Source: Arthrobacter_B citreus
GTDB lineage: Bacteria > Actinomycetota > Actinomycetes > Actinomycetales > Micrococcaceae
Assembly (NCBI RefSeq): GCF_042429235.1
Contig: NZ_JBHMBA010000002.1
Reading direction: 5' to 3' (one strand)
DNA length: 64,000 nucleotides
Position numbers and translations under genes: made by a program
Notes under the pieces: generated by a model
What the model was told of the DNA's origin: nothing
What the model saw: the letters and a program-made list of their open reading frames with translations, nothing else
Databases searched by the model: none
Shown: positions 47,851 to 57,024 of the stretch, in pieces
Layout: every line of letters starts with the position of its first letter
How positions within the stretch are numbered: the stretch's first letter is position 1

Positions 47851-49404
47851 CTAGCGGTTCTTGCCGCGCTTTTCGCGCACGCGCATGTTGACTTCGATGG
47901 GCGTGCCCTCGAAACCGAACGTCTCACGCAGGCGGCGGGTGATGAACCGGCGGTAGCCCGGATCCAGGAACCCGGTGGTGAACAGGACAAACTTCGGCGG
48001 GCGGGACGATGCCTGCGTGCCGAAGAGGATGCGGGGCTGCTTGCCGCCGCGCACCGGGTGCGGATGCGCCGCAACAAGCTCACCCAGGAAGGCATTGAGC
48101 TTGCCGGTGGGGATGCGCTTGTCCCAGCTCTCCAGGGCCTTGTCCAGCGCCGGAACGAGCTTGTCCTTGTGCCAGCCGGTCTTGGCTGAGATGTTCACGC
48201 TCGGGGCCCACTCCACGTGGGCCAGGTCGCGCTCGATCTCGATCTGCAGGTAGCGGCGGCGTTCGTCGTCGAGCAGATCCCACTTGTTGAAGGCCAGCAC
48301 CAGGGCACGGCCGGACTCGATGGCGAGCTGCAGGATGCGGACGTCCTGTTCGCTGAGGACTTCGTCCACGGCCAGGAGCACGACGGCGACCTCGGCCTTT
48401 TCCAGCGCGGACTGGGTCCGGAGCGAAGCGTAGAAGTCGGCGCCCTGTGCCATGTGCTGGCGGCGGCGGATACCGGCGGTGTCCACGAAGCGCCAGGTGC
48501 GCCCGCCGAGTTCGATGAGCTCATCAACCGGGTCGCGGGTGGTGCCGGCGGTGTCGTCAACAACAACGCGCTCGGTGCCGGCCAGCTTGTTCAGCAGCGA
48601 GGACTTGCCCACGTTCGGACGTCCAATCAGGGCGATGCGGCGCGGCCCGCCGGACTTGTCCAGTCCGCCGTAGGCCGAGTACTCGGGCAGCACCTCCATG
48701 ACGGCGTCGAGCATGTCGGCGGTGCCGCGGCCGTGCAGGGCCGAAACCGGGTACGGTTCGCCGAACCCAAGGCCCCAGAGCTGGGAAGCGTCGGCTTCGT
48801 TCTGGATGTCGTCCACCTTGTTGGCAACAACGATGACCGGCTTCTTCTTGCCGCGGAGCATCCGCACCACGGCTTCATCCGTGGCGGTGATGCCAACGGT
48901 GGCGTCAACCACAAGCATGACGGCGTCCGCGTGATCCACGGCCACCTCGGCCTGGCCTGCCACGCGGGCATGGATGCCGCGGGCGTCGTGCTCCCAGCCG
49001 CCGGTGTCAACGAGCGTGAAATTCACGCCGTTCCAGGTGGCGGGGTAGGAAACGCGGTCGCGGGTGACGCCGGGGGTGTCCTCGACAACTGCTTCGCGGC
49101 GGCCGAGGATACGGTTCACCAGGGTGGACTTGCCGACGTTCGGCCGTCCCACGATGGCGACGACGGGGTCCTGCAGGAGGGGCGCGTCTTCGTCGTACTC
49201 TTCGAAGCCGCCGGCCAGCAGGGCTGCGTCTTCTTCGTCGAGTTCATAGTCGTCCAGGCCGGCCCGCAGCGTCTCCGCGCGCAGCTCGGTCTCGGCGTCG
49301 TCCATTGTGGCCAGGCGTTCGTTAACCTGGTCCTCTCCGGCCGGAATGTACTCTTCCTGGCCCGTCTCGTCGCCGGCGCTGCCGGAATATGAGGAGTTCG
49401 TCAT
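47851..49404 (-). CDS. der: ribosome-assembly GTPase Der (EngA)
   Basis: This double-GTPase protein is needed for 50S subunit maturation. It has 517 residues, longer than the enterobacterial protein because of an acidic N-terminal extension of about 78 residues, as in other actinobacteria. Domain 1 has GRPNVGKSTL, DTPGVTRD, DTGG and NKVD. Domain 2 has GRPNVGKSSL, DTAGTTRD, DTAG and NKWD. The KH-like C-terminal domain ends in a basic RVREKRGKNR. It is downstream of cmk in the order cmk-der, as in mycobacteria, with a hairpin between them. Confidence 0.97.
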   Translation of the reverse strand: MTNSSYSGSAGDETGQEEYIPAGEDQVNERLATMDDAETELRAETLRAGLDDYELDEEDAALLAGGFEEYDEDAPLLQDPVVAIVGRPNVGKSTLVNRILGRREAVVEDTPGVTRDRVSYPATWNGVNFTLVDTGGWEHDARGIHARVAGQAEVAVDHADAVMLVVDATVGITATDEAVVRMLRGKKKPVIVVANKVDDIQNEADASQLWGLGFGEPYPVSALHGRGTADMLDAVMEVLPEYSAYGGLDKSGGPRRIALIGRPNVGKSSLLNKLAGTERVVVDDTAGTTRDPVDELIELGGRTWRFVDTAGIRRRQHMAQGADFYASLRTQSALEKAEVAVVLLAVDEVLSEQDVRILQLAIESGRALVLAFNKWDLLDDERRRYLQIEIERDLAHVEWAPSVNISAKTGWHKDKLVPALDKALESWDKRIPTGKLNAFLGELVAAHPHPVRGGKQPRILFGTQASSRPPKFVLFTTGFLDPGYRRFITRRLRETFGFEGTPIEVNMRVREKRGKNR

Positions 49405-49537
49405 TTTTGCTTTCTTTCCGTTGAGGTCTGCAGCACTGCAAGCAGGCCGTCCCCGGACAGTTCAGCCCGGTAAGTTTTGTGAGGGGTTCCGCGGGTGATG
49501 ACACCGCAGTCCCACCTGTCCATTGAAACACGTGCGG

Positions 49538-49566
49538 CACCGGCAGGGCATTTGACCCTGCCGGTG
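49538..49566 (-). terminator. hairpin between cmk and der
   Basis: A perfect 11-bp stem CACCGGCAGGG closes a 7-base loop in the 192-base gap. There is no clear T run. It may attenuate read-through from cmk or stabilise the upstream message. Confidence 0.55.
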
Positions 49567-49596
49567 CACGTCCGCATCGTTTGTCTCCGCAGAGAC

Positions 49597-50298
49597 CTAG
49601 TGTGTGCTGGAATACACCACGTCCAGCACGGCCTGCACGGTTTCTTCGAAGTCCAGGTCGGAGGAGTCGATGGTGACCACGCCGTCGGCCGCCTGCTGGA
49701 AGTTCACCACGGTGGAATCCTTGGCGTCGCGGGTCAGGACCTGTTCCTTGAGCGCCGCTGCGCTTTGGGTGCCGCCGAGCTGGACGCCGCGGCGCCGCAT
49801 GCGGGCTTCCTCGGACGCGGTGAGGAGGATGCGCACCTCGGCCCGCGGTGCGACGACGGTGGTGATGTCCCGGCCTTCGGCCACGATGCGCAGGCCGGAG
49901 TCGGCGATCATCTGCTGCTGGCGGCGGACCAGTTCAGCGCGCGCACCCAGTGTGGTGGCCACGGCGCTGACCGAGGAGGAGACCGACGGTTCACGGATAG
50001 CGTCCGTGACGTCGCGGCCGCTGACGCGGACCCATTCGGCATCCGGGGACGTGCTCAGCTCAATGTCGGCGTTGCGGGTGGCGGCTTCGACGGCCACGGC
50101 GTCCGTGAGGTCGATACCCGCTTCCATGCAGTAGAGCGTGACTGCCCGGTACATGGCCCCGGTGTCCAGGTATGCCGCGTGGAGCCGGCGTGCGGCTTCC
50201 CGGCTAATGCTGGACTTGCCGGATCCCGAGGGTCCGTCGATGGCCACCACAAGGGGCTTTCCCAGCCGAAACATGGCCGGATTACGTTCTTCAGTCAC
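49597..50298 (-). CDS. cmk: cytidylate kinase
   Basis: This enzyme phosphorylates CMP and dCMP with ATP. The 233-residue protein has the P-loop IDGPSGSGKSS, the NMP-binding region DTGAMYRAVT, the CMP specificity segment VSGRDVTDAIREPSV and the lid AEGRDITTVV. GTG 50298 is preferred over GTG 50313 because it overlaps the tyrA stop by 4 bases (GTGA), and AAGG lies upstream. This is the normal arrangement for this operon. Confidence 0.96.
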   Translation of the reverse strand: MTEERNPAMFRLGKPLVVAIDGPSGSGKSSISREAARRLHAAYLDTGAMYRAVTLYCMEAGIDLTDAVAVEAATRNADIELSTSPDAEWVRVSGRDVTDAIREPSVSSSVSAVATTLGARAELVRRQQQMIADSGLRIVAEGRDITTVVAPRAEVRILLTASEEARMRRRGVQLGGTQSAAALKEQVLTRDAKDSTVVNFQQAADGVVTIDSSDLDFEETVQAVLDVVYSSTH

Positions 50299-51404
50299 TC
50301 CACTACCTTCCACCCGCGGGCGCTCAATTCATCTACCAGGTTGTGCACGCGGCTGGGCAGGACAGAAATCTCCGCCCGCCCCACCTGCTGGCCGGAGGAA
50401 TGCTCCAGCCGAAGATCTTCCAGGTTCACGCCGATCTCGCCGATCTCCGTGAGCAGCCGGGCGATCTGGCCCGGGGTGTCATCCACCAGGACGGTGAAGC
50501 TGACGAAGGACTGCGGCGGCGCTCCATGCTTGCCCGGGATGCGTGCCTGGCCGGTGTTGCCTTCGGAAATCAGCTGGGCCATGTCCAGCCGGGCTCCGTC
50601 CGCCACCGGGTCCTCCAGCGTGTTGATGAGCCGGTTGAGGTCCTCCCGCACGCCATAGAGGATTTCCACCAGCCGGGGGGCATTTCCGGAGAGGATCTGC
50701 ACCCAGAGTTTGGGGTCGCTGGCGGCAATCCGGGTGACGTCCCGCAGGCCGTTGCCGGCCAGCGCCATGGCCTGCGCCGGTGTTTCCTGCAGCCGGCTGG
50801 CCACCAGTGAGGACATGATCTGCGGCAGGTGCGACACCAGGGCCACCGACTGGTCGTGGTCTTCGGCGCTCATGCGCGAGACCACTGCTCCGAGGTCGAT
50901 GGCCAGCGCTTCGGCGACCTTGACGGCCTGCGGCGCGCTCTCCTCGCTGGCACAGATGACCCACGGCATGGAGGTGAACAGCTCTCCCAGCGCAGCAACC
51001 GGACCGGATTTCTCCCGCCCCGCCATCGGGTGGGTGCCCACGTAGCGGCTGAGGTCGGCGCCGGAGTCGCGCAGATCCGACAGCACGGCACTCTTGACGC
51101 TGGCAATGTCCACGACGACGGCGTCGGGCCAATCCTTGAGCGCCTGCACCGCCAGGGACGCGGTAACGTCCGGCGGTGCTGCGACGACCACGAGTTCGGG
51201 CGCGAAGCCCTCCTCCACCGTTTCCAGCAGGCGGCCGGCGCCAATGTCCCGGGCGACCGCCGCCGTCGACGGCGAAATGTCGGACAACACAACGTCGACT
51301 CCCTGCCGGCGCAGCCCCAGGCCAATGCTGGTGCCGAGCAGGCCGGTGCCGATCACGAGGACCGGACCGGACAGATGCGTGGCGGAACCCTGTGCCGCGC
51401 CCAC
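50295..51404 (-). CDS. tyrA: prephenate dehydrogenase with C-terminal ACT domain
   Basis: This enzyme converts prephenate to 4-hydroxyphenylpyruvate in tyrosine synthesis. The 369 residues include the NAD loop VIGTGLLGTSIGLGL, THPMAGREKSG in the active site, HLPQIMSSL and a helical dimer domain. A C-terminal ACT domain (about residues 290-369) probably gives feedback control by tyrosine. The GTG start follows TAAGG and comes 4 bases after the rluB stop. Together with aroG at 8018, two aromatic-pathway genes lie in this window in unrelated operons. Confidence 0.94.
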   Translation of the reverse strand: MGAAQGSATHLSGPVLVIGTGLLGTSIGLGLRRQGVDVVLSDISPSTAAVARDIGAGRLLETVEEGFAPELVVVAAPPDVTASLAVQALKDWPDAVVVDIASVKSAVLSDLRDSGADLSRYVGTHPMAGREKSGPVAALGELFTSMPWVICASEESAPQAVKVAEALAIDLGAVVSRMSAEDHDQSVALVSHLPQIMSSLVASRLQETPAQAMALAGNGLRDVTRIAASDPKLWVQILSGNAPRLVEILYGVREDLNRLINTLEDPVADGARLDMAQLISEGNTGQARIPGKHGAPPQSFVSFTVLVDDTPGQIARLLTEIGEIGVNLEDLRLEHSSGQQVGRAEISVLPSRVHNLVDELSARGWKVVE

Positions 51405-51408
51405 TGCC

Positions 51409-52683
51409 TTAGAGGCCTACGGAGGCCAGGAGGTGGCCGACTTCGCCGCGGCCGAGTACGCGGATGCTGCCCTGGCGCTGGTCGTTCACGCGGATCGGAC
51501 CCACCTGAGTGCGGACCAGGCGTTCGACCGGGTGCCCGACCGCGTCGAACAGGCGGCGGACAATGCGGTTGCGGCCCGAGTGCAGGACAACCTCAACGAG
51601 GAGGTGACCCGGAGTGGAATCCACCAGCTTGAAGGAATCAACGCTGGCGAAGCCGTCCTCGAGTTCCATGCCTTCGCGCATCTGGGCGCCGACGCCATGT
51701 GCCATCGGCCCTCGGACCTGCACCAGGTAGGTCTTGGGAACCTCGTAGGACGGGTGCGTGAGGCGGTTGGCCAGCTCGCCGTCGTTGGTCAGCAGCAGCA
51801 GGCCCTCGGTGTTGGTGTCCAGGCGGCCGACGTGGAAGAGGCGCTCGTGCTTGTTGGTGCTCTTCAGGAAGTCGCTGATGCACGGACGGCCTTCGGGGTC
51901 GTCCATGGTGCAGACGACGCCGCTGGGCTTGTTGAAGACGTAGTACTTCAGGTTCTCGTCCAGCTGCAGCCGCATGCCGTCCACGTGGATGGCCACGTTC
52001 TGCGGATCAACGCGGACACCAACCTCGGTGACGACCTCGCCGTCGACCTCCACGCGGCCTTCACGGATCATGTCCTCGCAGACGCGGCGCGATGCCACGC
52101 CGGCCTGGGCCATGACCTTCTGCAGGCGGATGCCCTCGGGGTCGTGGTGCTCGGAGATGGCGGGCTTGGCCGGACGGCGGGTGTTGGTCCGCTTGACGGC
52201 ACCCAGGTTCTGGCCAAAGCGCTCGTTGCGGAACGCGCGGTCGCCGCTCTTGCGCTGGCCGGACTGGGGTCCGCCGGTGCGGGATGCGCCACCCTTGGTG
52301 CCGTACGGTTTGGCTGACTTGGCGCCGGCCTTGTAGCCCTCGGGCTTGAACTGGCCGGCTCCCGGCTTGGACGCACCGGAGCCGGACGGCTTGCCGCCCT
52401 TGCCGTCGAAGGCACGCGAAGCGGCCGAGCGGAACTTCTCGGGACGGCTTTCGCCGGACTCGTCGCGGGGCTTGTAGCCGTTGGCGCGGAATTCTCCGGC
52501 GCTCATGCCGGCATCGCGGGCTCCGCCGGAACGGCCGGAGCGCGGGGCGCCGGCGCGGGGGCCGCCGGTGCGGGAGCCGGCAGGCTTGGAGCCCTTACCG
52601 AAGGACCTGCCGCCGGCTGCTCCCCCGCTGCTGCGCGGGTTGTTGCGGCCTGATCCGGATCCGGAGCGGGGTGCCTGTGTCAT
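51409..52683 (-). CDS. rluB: 23S rRNA pseudouridine synthase (RluB-type) with long basic N-terminal extension
   Basis: The enzyme isomerises a uridine in 23S rRNA. The catalytic part (about residues 180-424) has an S4 RNA-binding domain (RLQKVMAQAGVASRRVCEDMI) and the catalytic Asp in GRLDTNTEGLLLL, with conserved NKPSGVVCT and SGRNRIVRR. The first 180 residues are low-complexity, rich in Gly, Ser, Arg, Lys and Ala with GGPR-like repeats, and are probably disordered and RNA-binding. Actinobacterial homologues often carry shorter extensions. It lies between scpB and tyrA. Confidence 0.93.
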   Translation of the reverse strand: MTQAPRSGSGSGRNNPRSSGGAAGGRSFGKGSKPAGSRTGGPRAGAPRSGRSGGARDAGMSAGEFRANGYKPRDESGESRPEKFRSAASRAFDGKGGKPSGSGASKPGAGQFKPEGYKAGAKSAKPYGTKGGASRTGGPQSGQRKSGDRAFRNERFGQNLGAVKRTNTRRPAKPAISEHHDPEGIRLQKVMAQAGVASRRVCEDMIREGRVEVDGEVVTEVGVRVDPQNVAIHVDGMRLQLDENLKYYVFNKPSGVVCTMDDPEGRPCISDFLKSTNKHERLFHVGRLDTNTEGLLLLTNDGELANRLTHPSYEVPKTYLVQVRGPMAHGVGAQMREGMELEDGFASVDSFKLVDSTPGHLLVEVVLHSGRNRIVRRLFDAVGHPVERLVRTQVGPIRVNDQRQGSIRVLGRGEVGHLLASVGL

Positions 52684-52706
52684 GAAAAATCCTTCGGGTG
52701 TAGCGG

Positions 52707-53351
52707 TTAGTAAGTAGTGTCTTCAAATTCAGCCAGGTTTTCCAGCCCGGGCAGGTGCGGTGCAAGCCGCGGAAGTTCGTTGAGGTCGCCAAGCCCGAGC
52801 CGTTCCAGGAAGTACGGGGTGGTCCGGTACATCATTGAACCCGTCTCGGCTTCCACACCGGCTTCGTCAATGAGTCCGCGCTGGACCAGGGTCCGGACGA
52901 CGGAATCAACGTTGACGCCCCGGATGGCTGATACCCGCGCCCTGGAGACAGGTTGCCGGTAGGCAATCACCGCCAGGGTTTCCAGGGCCGCCTGAGTCAA
53001 ACGTGAACTCTGGCCGCCCAGGACGAACTTCGAGACCACGGGTGCAAACTCGGCGCGGGAGTAGATCCGCCAGCCGCCGGCCACATCCCGCAGTTCAAAA
53101 CCTCTTTTTGAAGTAAAACTACGTACTGTGCCACCGGGTCCTCCCCCAGTATAGCCGTCATACTCGCGCTGCAGTTCCGTGAGGATACCCTCCACCTCCG
53201 CTGCCGGCACTTCCAGGACTGCGGCCAGTTCGGCCGCGGTGACCGGTTCATCAACCACCATGAGCACTGCCTCGACGGCTGCGCGGAGGTCCGGAGCATC
53301 CTCGGCCGGCTCCGGGGCTGGCTCAGGGTTAGTGGACGGGTTCGGCTGCAT
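52707..53351 (-). CDS. scpB: segregation and condensation protein B
   Basis: The 214-residue kleisin-partner of the SMC condensin complex consists of two winged helices (about residues 22-100 and 110-190). It contains the family segments ALETLAVIAYRQPVSRARVSAIRGV and YRTTPYFLERLGL (each quoted in part). GGAGGAAC precedes ATG 53351. It overlaps scpA by 23 bases. A short Pro/Glu-rich N-terminus and an acidic C-terminus flank the fold. Confidence 0.96.
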   Translation of the reverse strand: MQPNPSTNPEPAPEPAEDAPDLRAAVEAVLMVVDEPVTAAELAAVLEVPAAEVEGILTELQREYDGYTGGGPGGTVRSFTSKRGFELRDVAGGWRIYSRAEFAPVVSKFVLGGQSSRLTQAALETLAVIAYRQPVSRARVSAIRGVNVDSVVRTLVQRGLIDEAGVEAETGSMMYRTTPYFLERLGLGDLNELPRLAPHLPGLENLAEFEDTTY

Positions 53352-54264
53352 GTTCCTCCAGGATGATGGGATTGCCGGCGGCTTCCGTGGCGCCGCCGTT
53401 TTCCCGGCGTGCCGGCGGCGGCCATGCACCCGGCGCCGCAGCCCAGCTGATGAGCAGCTGTCCCAGCGGATCCGGCTGGTCAAAGGCCACGGCTCCGTCA
53501 CGGAACAGCTCCAGCAGGGCCAGGAAGCGGGCCACCGCAACCGGGCCGCCGGCGTCGTGGACCAGGGCGGTGAAGGTGAGTTCTCCGGCAGCCATCAGGC
53601 GGTCCGCCACAATGCCTGCCTGCTCCCGCACGCTCACTTTGGGTGTGTGCAGGTGGGCCAGCCCCACAGTGGTGGGCGCCGGTTCCCGGGGCGTGAGCGC
53701 CTTGGCCGCCATGGCCGCGAAGTCCTGGGAGCCGGTGCGCCAGATGAGGTCCGGAAGCATGGCTGCGAACTGAGGTTCGAGGGTGACCTGCCGGGGGAAG
53801 CGTTCGGCTTCCTCCTGCAGGCGCGAGTCGAGAATGGCGGCGATCTGCTTGAACGCCCGGTACTGGAGAAGCCGCGCGAACAGCAGGTCCCTCGCCTCGA
53901 GCAGTGCCACGTCCTCCGGATCCTCGACGTCGCCGGCCGGGAGCAGCCGGGCGGCCTTCAGATCCAGCAGGGTGGCGGCTATCACCAGGAATTCACTGGC
54001 TTCATCCAGTGCCCATGCCTGGCCGTCAGCACCAAGGTCCCGGATGTAACCGATGAAATCGTCGGTGACGGCCGCCAGGGCAATTTCGGTGATGTCGAGT
54101 TCGTGCTTGGAGATCAGCCCCAGCAGGACGTCGAACGGTCCGGTGAAGTTCTGCAGCTTGACCCGGAAGCCGCGGACGGCCGGGCCGGACGACGGCTCGG
54201 CCGGCTCGCCTGGTTCGGTGCTGCCGGGCTCCGGGGCACCCGTTTCCGACTGGCCGCTATCCAC
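53329..54264 (-). CDS. scpA: segregation and condensation protein A
   Basis: This is the kleisin subunit that bridges the SMC heads. The 311 residues include the N-terminal block VKLQNFTGPFDVLLGLISKHELDITEI (first half diagnostic), LLDLKAARLLP, a central helical linker and the C-terminal winged helix ending FLALLELFRDGAVAFDQ. The GTG start lies 6 bases after the parA stop. The first 30 residues are acidic and Pro-rich and not conserved. Confidence 0.96.
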   Translation of the reverse strand: MDSGQSETGAPEPGSTEPGEPAEPSSGPAVRGFRVKLQNFTGPFDVLLGLISKHELDITEIALAAVTDDFIGYIRDLGADGQAWALDEASEFLVIAATLLDLKAARLLPAGDVEDPEDVALLEARDLLFARLLQYRAFKQIAAILDSRLQEEAERFPRQVTLEPQFAAMLPDLIWRTGSQDFAAMAAKALTPREPAPTTVGLAHLHTPKVSVREQAGIVADRLMAAGELTFTALVHDAGGPVAVARFLALLELFRDGAVAFDQPDPLGQLLISWAAAPGAWPPPARRENGGATEAAGNPIILEEHAAEPVH

Positions 54265-54269
54265 CAGCG

Positions 54270-55169
54270 TTAGGGGGCACCGCCGCGGGAAATCAATTCC
54301 TTGGCCAGGCGGCGGTAAGAATCTGCCCCCGGGTGGGTGCCCGCATAGGTGGTGATCGGCTCGGCGGCAACCGTGGCGTCGGCGAACTTGATGGTGCGCT
54401 TGATGACGGTCTCGAAGACCTTGTCCCCGAATGCTTCCACGAGGCGTGAGATGACTTCGCGGCTGTGGAGGGTCCGTGCGTCGTACATGGTGGCCAGCAC
54501 GCCGTCGATCTGCAGGCCCGGGTTCAGGCGGTCCTGGACCTTTTCGATGGTCTCCACCAGCAGCGCCACGGCACGCAGGGCAAAGAACTCGCAGATGAGC
54601 GGAATGATCACGCCGTGCGCTGCGGTCAGCGCATTGACGGTCAGCAGCCCCAGGGACGGCTGGCAGTCGATGAGGATGACGTCGTATTCGTCCGACACTT
54701 TGCGCAGTGCGCGTTCCAGGACCTGCTCGCGGGCAACTTCGTTGACCAGCTGCACTTCGGCGGCGGAAAGGTCGATGTTGGCTGGCAAAAGGTCGATATT
54801 CTCGATGCCTGTTTCATGGATGGCCTCGCGGATGTCCACCTTGCGGTCCATCAGCACGTTGTACACGGTGAGGTCCAGCTCATGCGGATTGGTGCCCAGG
54901 CCTGCGGACAGGGCTCCCTGCGGGTCGAAGTCCACAAGGAGAACCTTGCGGCCGGCCTCAGCCAGTGCGGCGCCGAGGTTGATGGTGGACGTGGTCTTAC
55001 CCACGCCACCCTTCTGGTTCACCATGGCGATAATCCTGGCGGGACCGTGGGAACTGAGCACCGGAGGTTCGGGGAAATCCGTCAGCGGGCGTCCGGTCGG
55101 CCCCATCACGGAATCGGCTGCGTCCTGTGTTGCGTCCTGCAGAGTTGTTGAACTCTGATCGCTGCTCAC
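54270..55169 (-). CDS. parA: ParA-family chromosome partition ATPase (scpAB-linked)
   Basis: The 299-residue ATPase has a deviant Walker A motif NQKGGVGKTT, LVDFDPQGALSAGLG and Walker B VILIDCQPSLGLLT. A poorly conserved N-terminal 45 residues precede the ATPase core. It begins the block parA-scpA-scpB-rluB-tyrA-cmk-der, comparable to Rv1708-Rv1713 of mycobacteria apart from tyrA. It lacks an adjacent parB and is not the origin-linked parA. GTG 55169 is chosen; an upstream GTG at 55187 is also possible. Confidence 0.92.
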   Translation of the reverse strand: MSSDQSSTTLQDATQDAADSVMGPTGRPLTDFPEPPVLSSHGPARIIAMVNQKGGVGKTTSTINLGAALAEAGRKVLLVDFDPQGALSAGLGTNPHELDLTVYNVLMDRKVDIREAIHETGIENIDLLPANIDLSAAEVQLVNEVAREQVLERALRKVSDEYDVILIDCQPSLGLLTVNALTAAHGVIIPLICEFFALRAVALLVETIEKVQDRLNPGLQIDGVLATMYDARTLHSREVISRLVEAFGDKVFETVIKRTIKFADATVAAEPITTYAGTHPGADSYRRLAKELISRGGAP

Positions 55170-55364
55170 GTAATAATCCACGCTTCCGTCTCTAGCTGTC
55201 CTGCGGGCTGTCCCTGTCAAGATTACAGCCGTGCAACACCTATACCGCGAATCGGCGCCGCGGAGCGCCGCGAGCCTTGACTCTCAGCTAGAGGTCGAAC
55301 CTTTCGGCGGCGGCATCCGGTGCCGCGGACGGCTTCCCCGTCAGATCGCAGCCCGGGAAACGCG

Positions 55365-55400
55365 AAAGGGCGCCCCGCAGTAACTGCGGGAGCGCCCTTC
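55365..55400 (-). terminator. terminator of dctA
   Basis: The stem GAAGGGCGC/GCGCCCTTTC with inner CCCGCAG/CTGCGGG around TTA follows the dctA stop. On the minus strand it is followed by TTTCGC. Confidence 0.75.
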
Positions 55401-55455
55401 AACCTAGCGGAAGGAAAGCGGAGCAACAGCTCCGGGACCGACCCAGGCCGAAACC

Positions 55456-56835
55456 CTAGCGGGTTGCCGTGGCTGCCAGTTCGGGCTCGGCGGCGGGAGC
55501 CTCGGGCTCGGCGCTGGCGTCGTCCATGGTGGATTCATCGAACGGGCGTTCGCGGTTCAGCACCGCATTGACCTGCTCCTTGTCGATTTCCTTGGTCCAC
55601 GTACCGATCAGGACGGTGGCGACGGCGTTGCCGGTGAAGTTGGTCAGCGCACGAGCTTCGGACATGAAGCGGTCGATGCCGACGATCAGGCCGACACCCT
55701 CCACCAGGTCCGGGCGGTGCGACTGCAGGCCGCCGGCAAGCGTTGCCAGGCCTGCACCCGTGACACCGGCGGCGCCCTTGGAAGCAATGATCATGAAGAC
55801 CAGCAGCGAGATCTGCTCGCCAAGCTCCAGCGGCATGTTCATGGCCGAGGCCACGAACAGCGCGGACATGGTGAGGTAGATGGCGGTGCCGTCGAGGTTG
55901 AACGAGTAACCCGTGGGCACGGTAACGCCCACCACGGGCTTGGACACGCCCAGGTGCTCCATCTTCGCGATCAGGCGCGGCAGGGCAACCTCGGAGGATG
56001 AGGTGGAGAAGATCAGGAGGTATTCCCGGCCCAGGTAGCGCATGAGCTTGAAGATGTTCACGCCGGTGCACAGTTTGAGCACTCCGCCCAGGATGACGGC
56101 GATGAACAGCGCGCAGGTGATGTAGAAGGCGATCATCAGCACGGCCATGCTCTTGATGGCCTCCACGCCGGTTTCGCCAACGACGGCGGCAATGGCGCCG
56201 AAAGCGCCAATGGGCGCCAGCCACATGATCATGCCCAGGATGCGGAAGACCAGCTTCTGGATCTGCCCGATGAGGGTGAGGATCGGGGCCCCGGTGGAGC
56301 CCATCTTCTGCAGCGCGAATCCGACCAGCAGGGCCACGAAGAGGGTCTGCAGGATGCTCTCGCCCGTCAGCGAGGCCAGCAGCGTGGTGGGGATGATGCT
56401 GAGGAGGAAGCCTGCCATGCCCTCAGCGTCCTCGGCTACCTTCGGAGCGTCTCCGGCGCCGGCGGCAATGTTCAGGCCCTCTCCCGGGTGGATCAGGTTT
56501 CCGACAACGAGGCCGATGGCCAGCGCGAAGGTGGACATGAGGATGAAGTAGCCAAGGGCCAGCCCGCCGACCTTGCCCACCGTTGCTGCTTTGGCGATCG
56601 AGCCGATGCCGAGGACAATTGTGCAGAAGATGACCGGTGCGATCATCATCTTGATCAATCCGATGAACGCGGTGCCAATGGGCTTCAGTCCTTTGGCGAA
56701 TTCAGGCTGCACCAGGCCCAGCGTGGCGCCAAGCACCACCGCGAGAATTACGGCAATGTACAAAAAGTGTGTTCTGTCCTTCTTGCGCGGGCTCTTCGGT
56801 GAGCCGGCGCCTCCGGGAAGGGTGGCAGATGCCAT
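55456..56835 (-). CDS. dctA: C4-dicarboxylate:cation symporter
   Basis: This membrane transporter of the DAACS family imports succinate, fumarate, malate or related acids with Na+ or H+. The 459-residue protein has eight hydrophobic helices and the re-entrant loop signature STSSSEVALPR. The substrate motif PTGYSFNLDGTAIY and the second hairpin region NFTGNAVATVLIG follow. The C-terminal tail is acidic. It is divergent from a CitA/DcuS-type two-component system, a classic arrangement in which the sensor induces the transporter. A glutamate or aspartate specificity is less likely but not excluded. Confidence 0.93.
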   Translation of the reverse strand: MASATLPGGAGSPKSPRKKDRTHFLYIAVILAVVLGATLGLVQPEFAKGLKPIGTAFIGLIKMMIAPVIFCTIVLGIGSIAKAATVGKVGGLALGYFILMSTFALAIGLVVGNLIHPGEGLNIAAGAGDAPKVAEDAEGMAGFLLSIIPTTLLASLTGESILQTLFVALLVGFALQKMGSTGAPILTLIGQIQKLVFRILGMIMWLAPIGAFGAIAAVVGETGVEAIKSMAVLMIAFYITCALFIAVILGGVLKLCTGVNIFKLMRYLGREYLLIFSTSSSEVALPRLIAKMEHLGVSKPVVGVTVPTGYSFNLDGTAIYLTMSALFVASAMNMPLELGEQISLLVFMIIASKGAAGVTGAGLATLAGGLQSHRPDLVEGVGLIVGIDRFMSEARALTNFTGNAVATVLIGTWTKEIDKEQVNAVLNRERPFDESTMDDASAEPEAPAAEPELAATATR

Positions 56836-57024
56836 GTGTGCTGCTCCTAGGCTGGGTTCATTGCGTTCCTGGGCGGCACCGAGACTGCGGTTCTCCGCTT
56901 TTCGCGGAGCCGTACGTGAATCGCCGGGAACGGAAGTTCGTCGTATACATCGTCATCCGGCCCTGTGACGGCTGTCACGATTGTGGTCATACTGTTCTCA
57001 AGTGCGTGAGTAAAAAGGAAAAAA

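Noticed and set aside
48217..49392. Long plus-strand frame opposite der
   Set aside because: It mirrors the codons of der on the other strand and has no ribosome site or recognisable domain.
55187..55220. TTGACA as a -35 element within the parA upstream region
   Set aside because: The best -10 candidate is 19-20 bases away, and the stretch may be coding if an upstream start is used.
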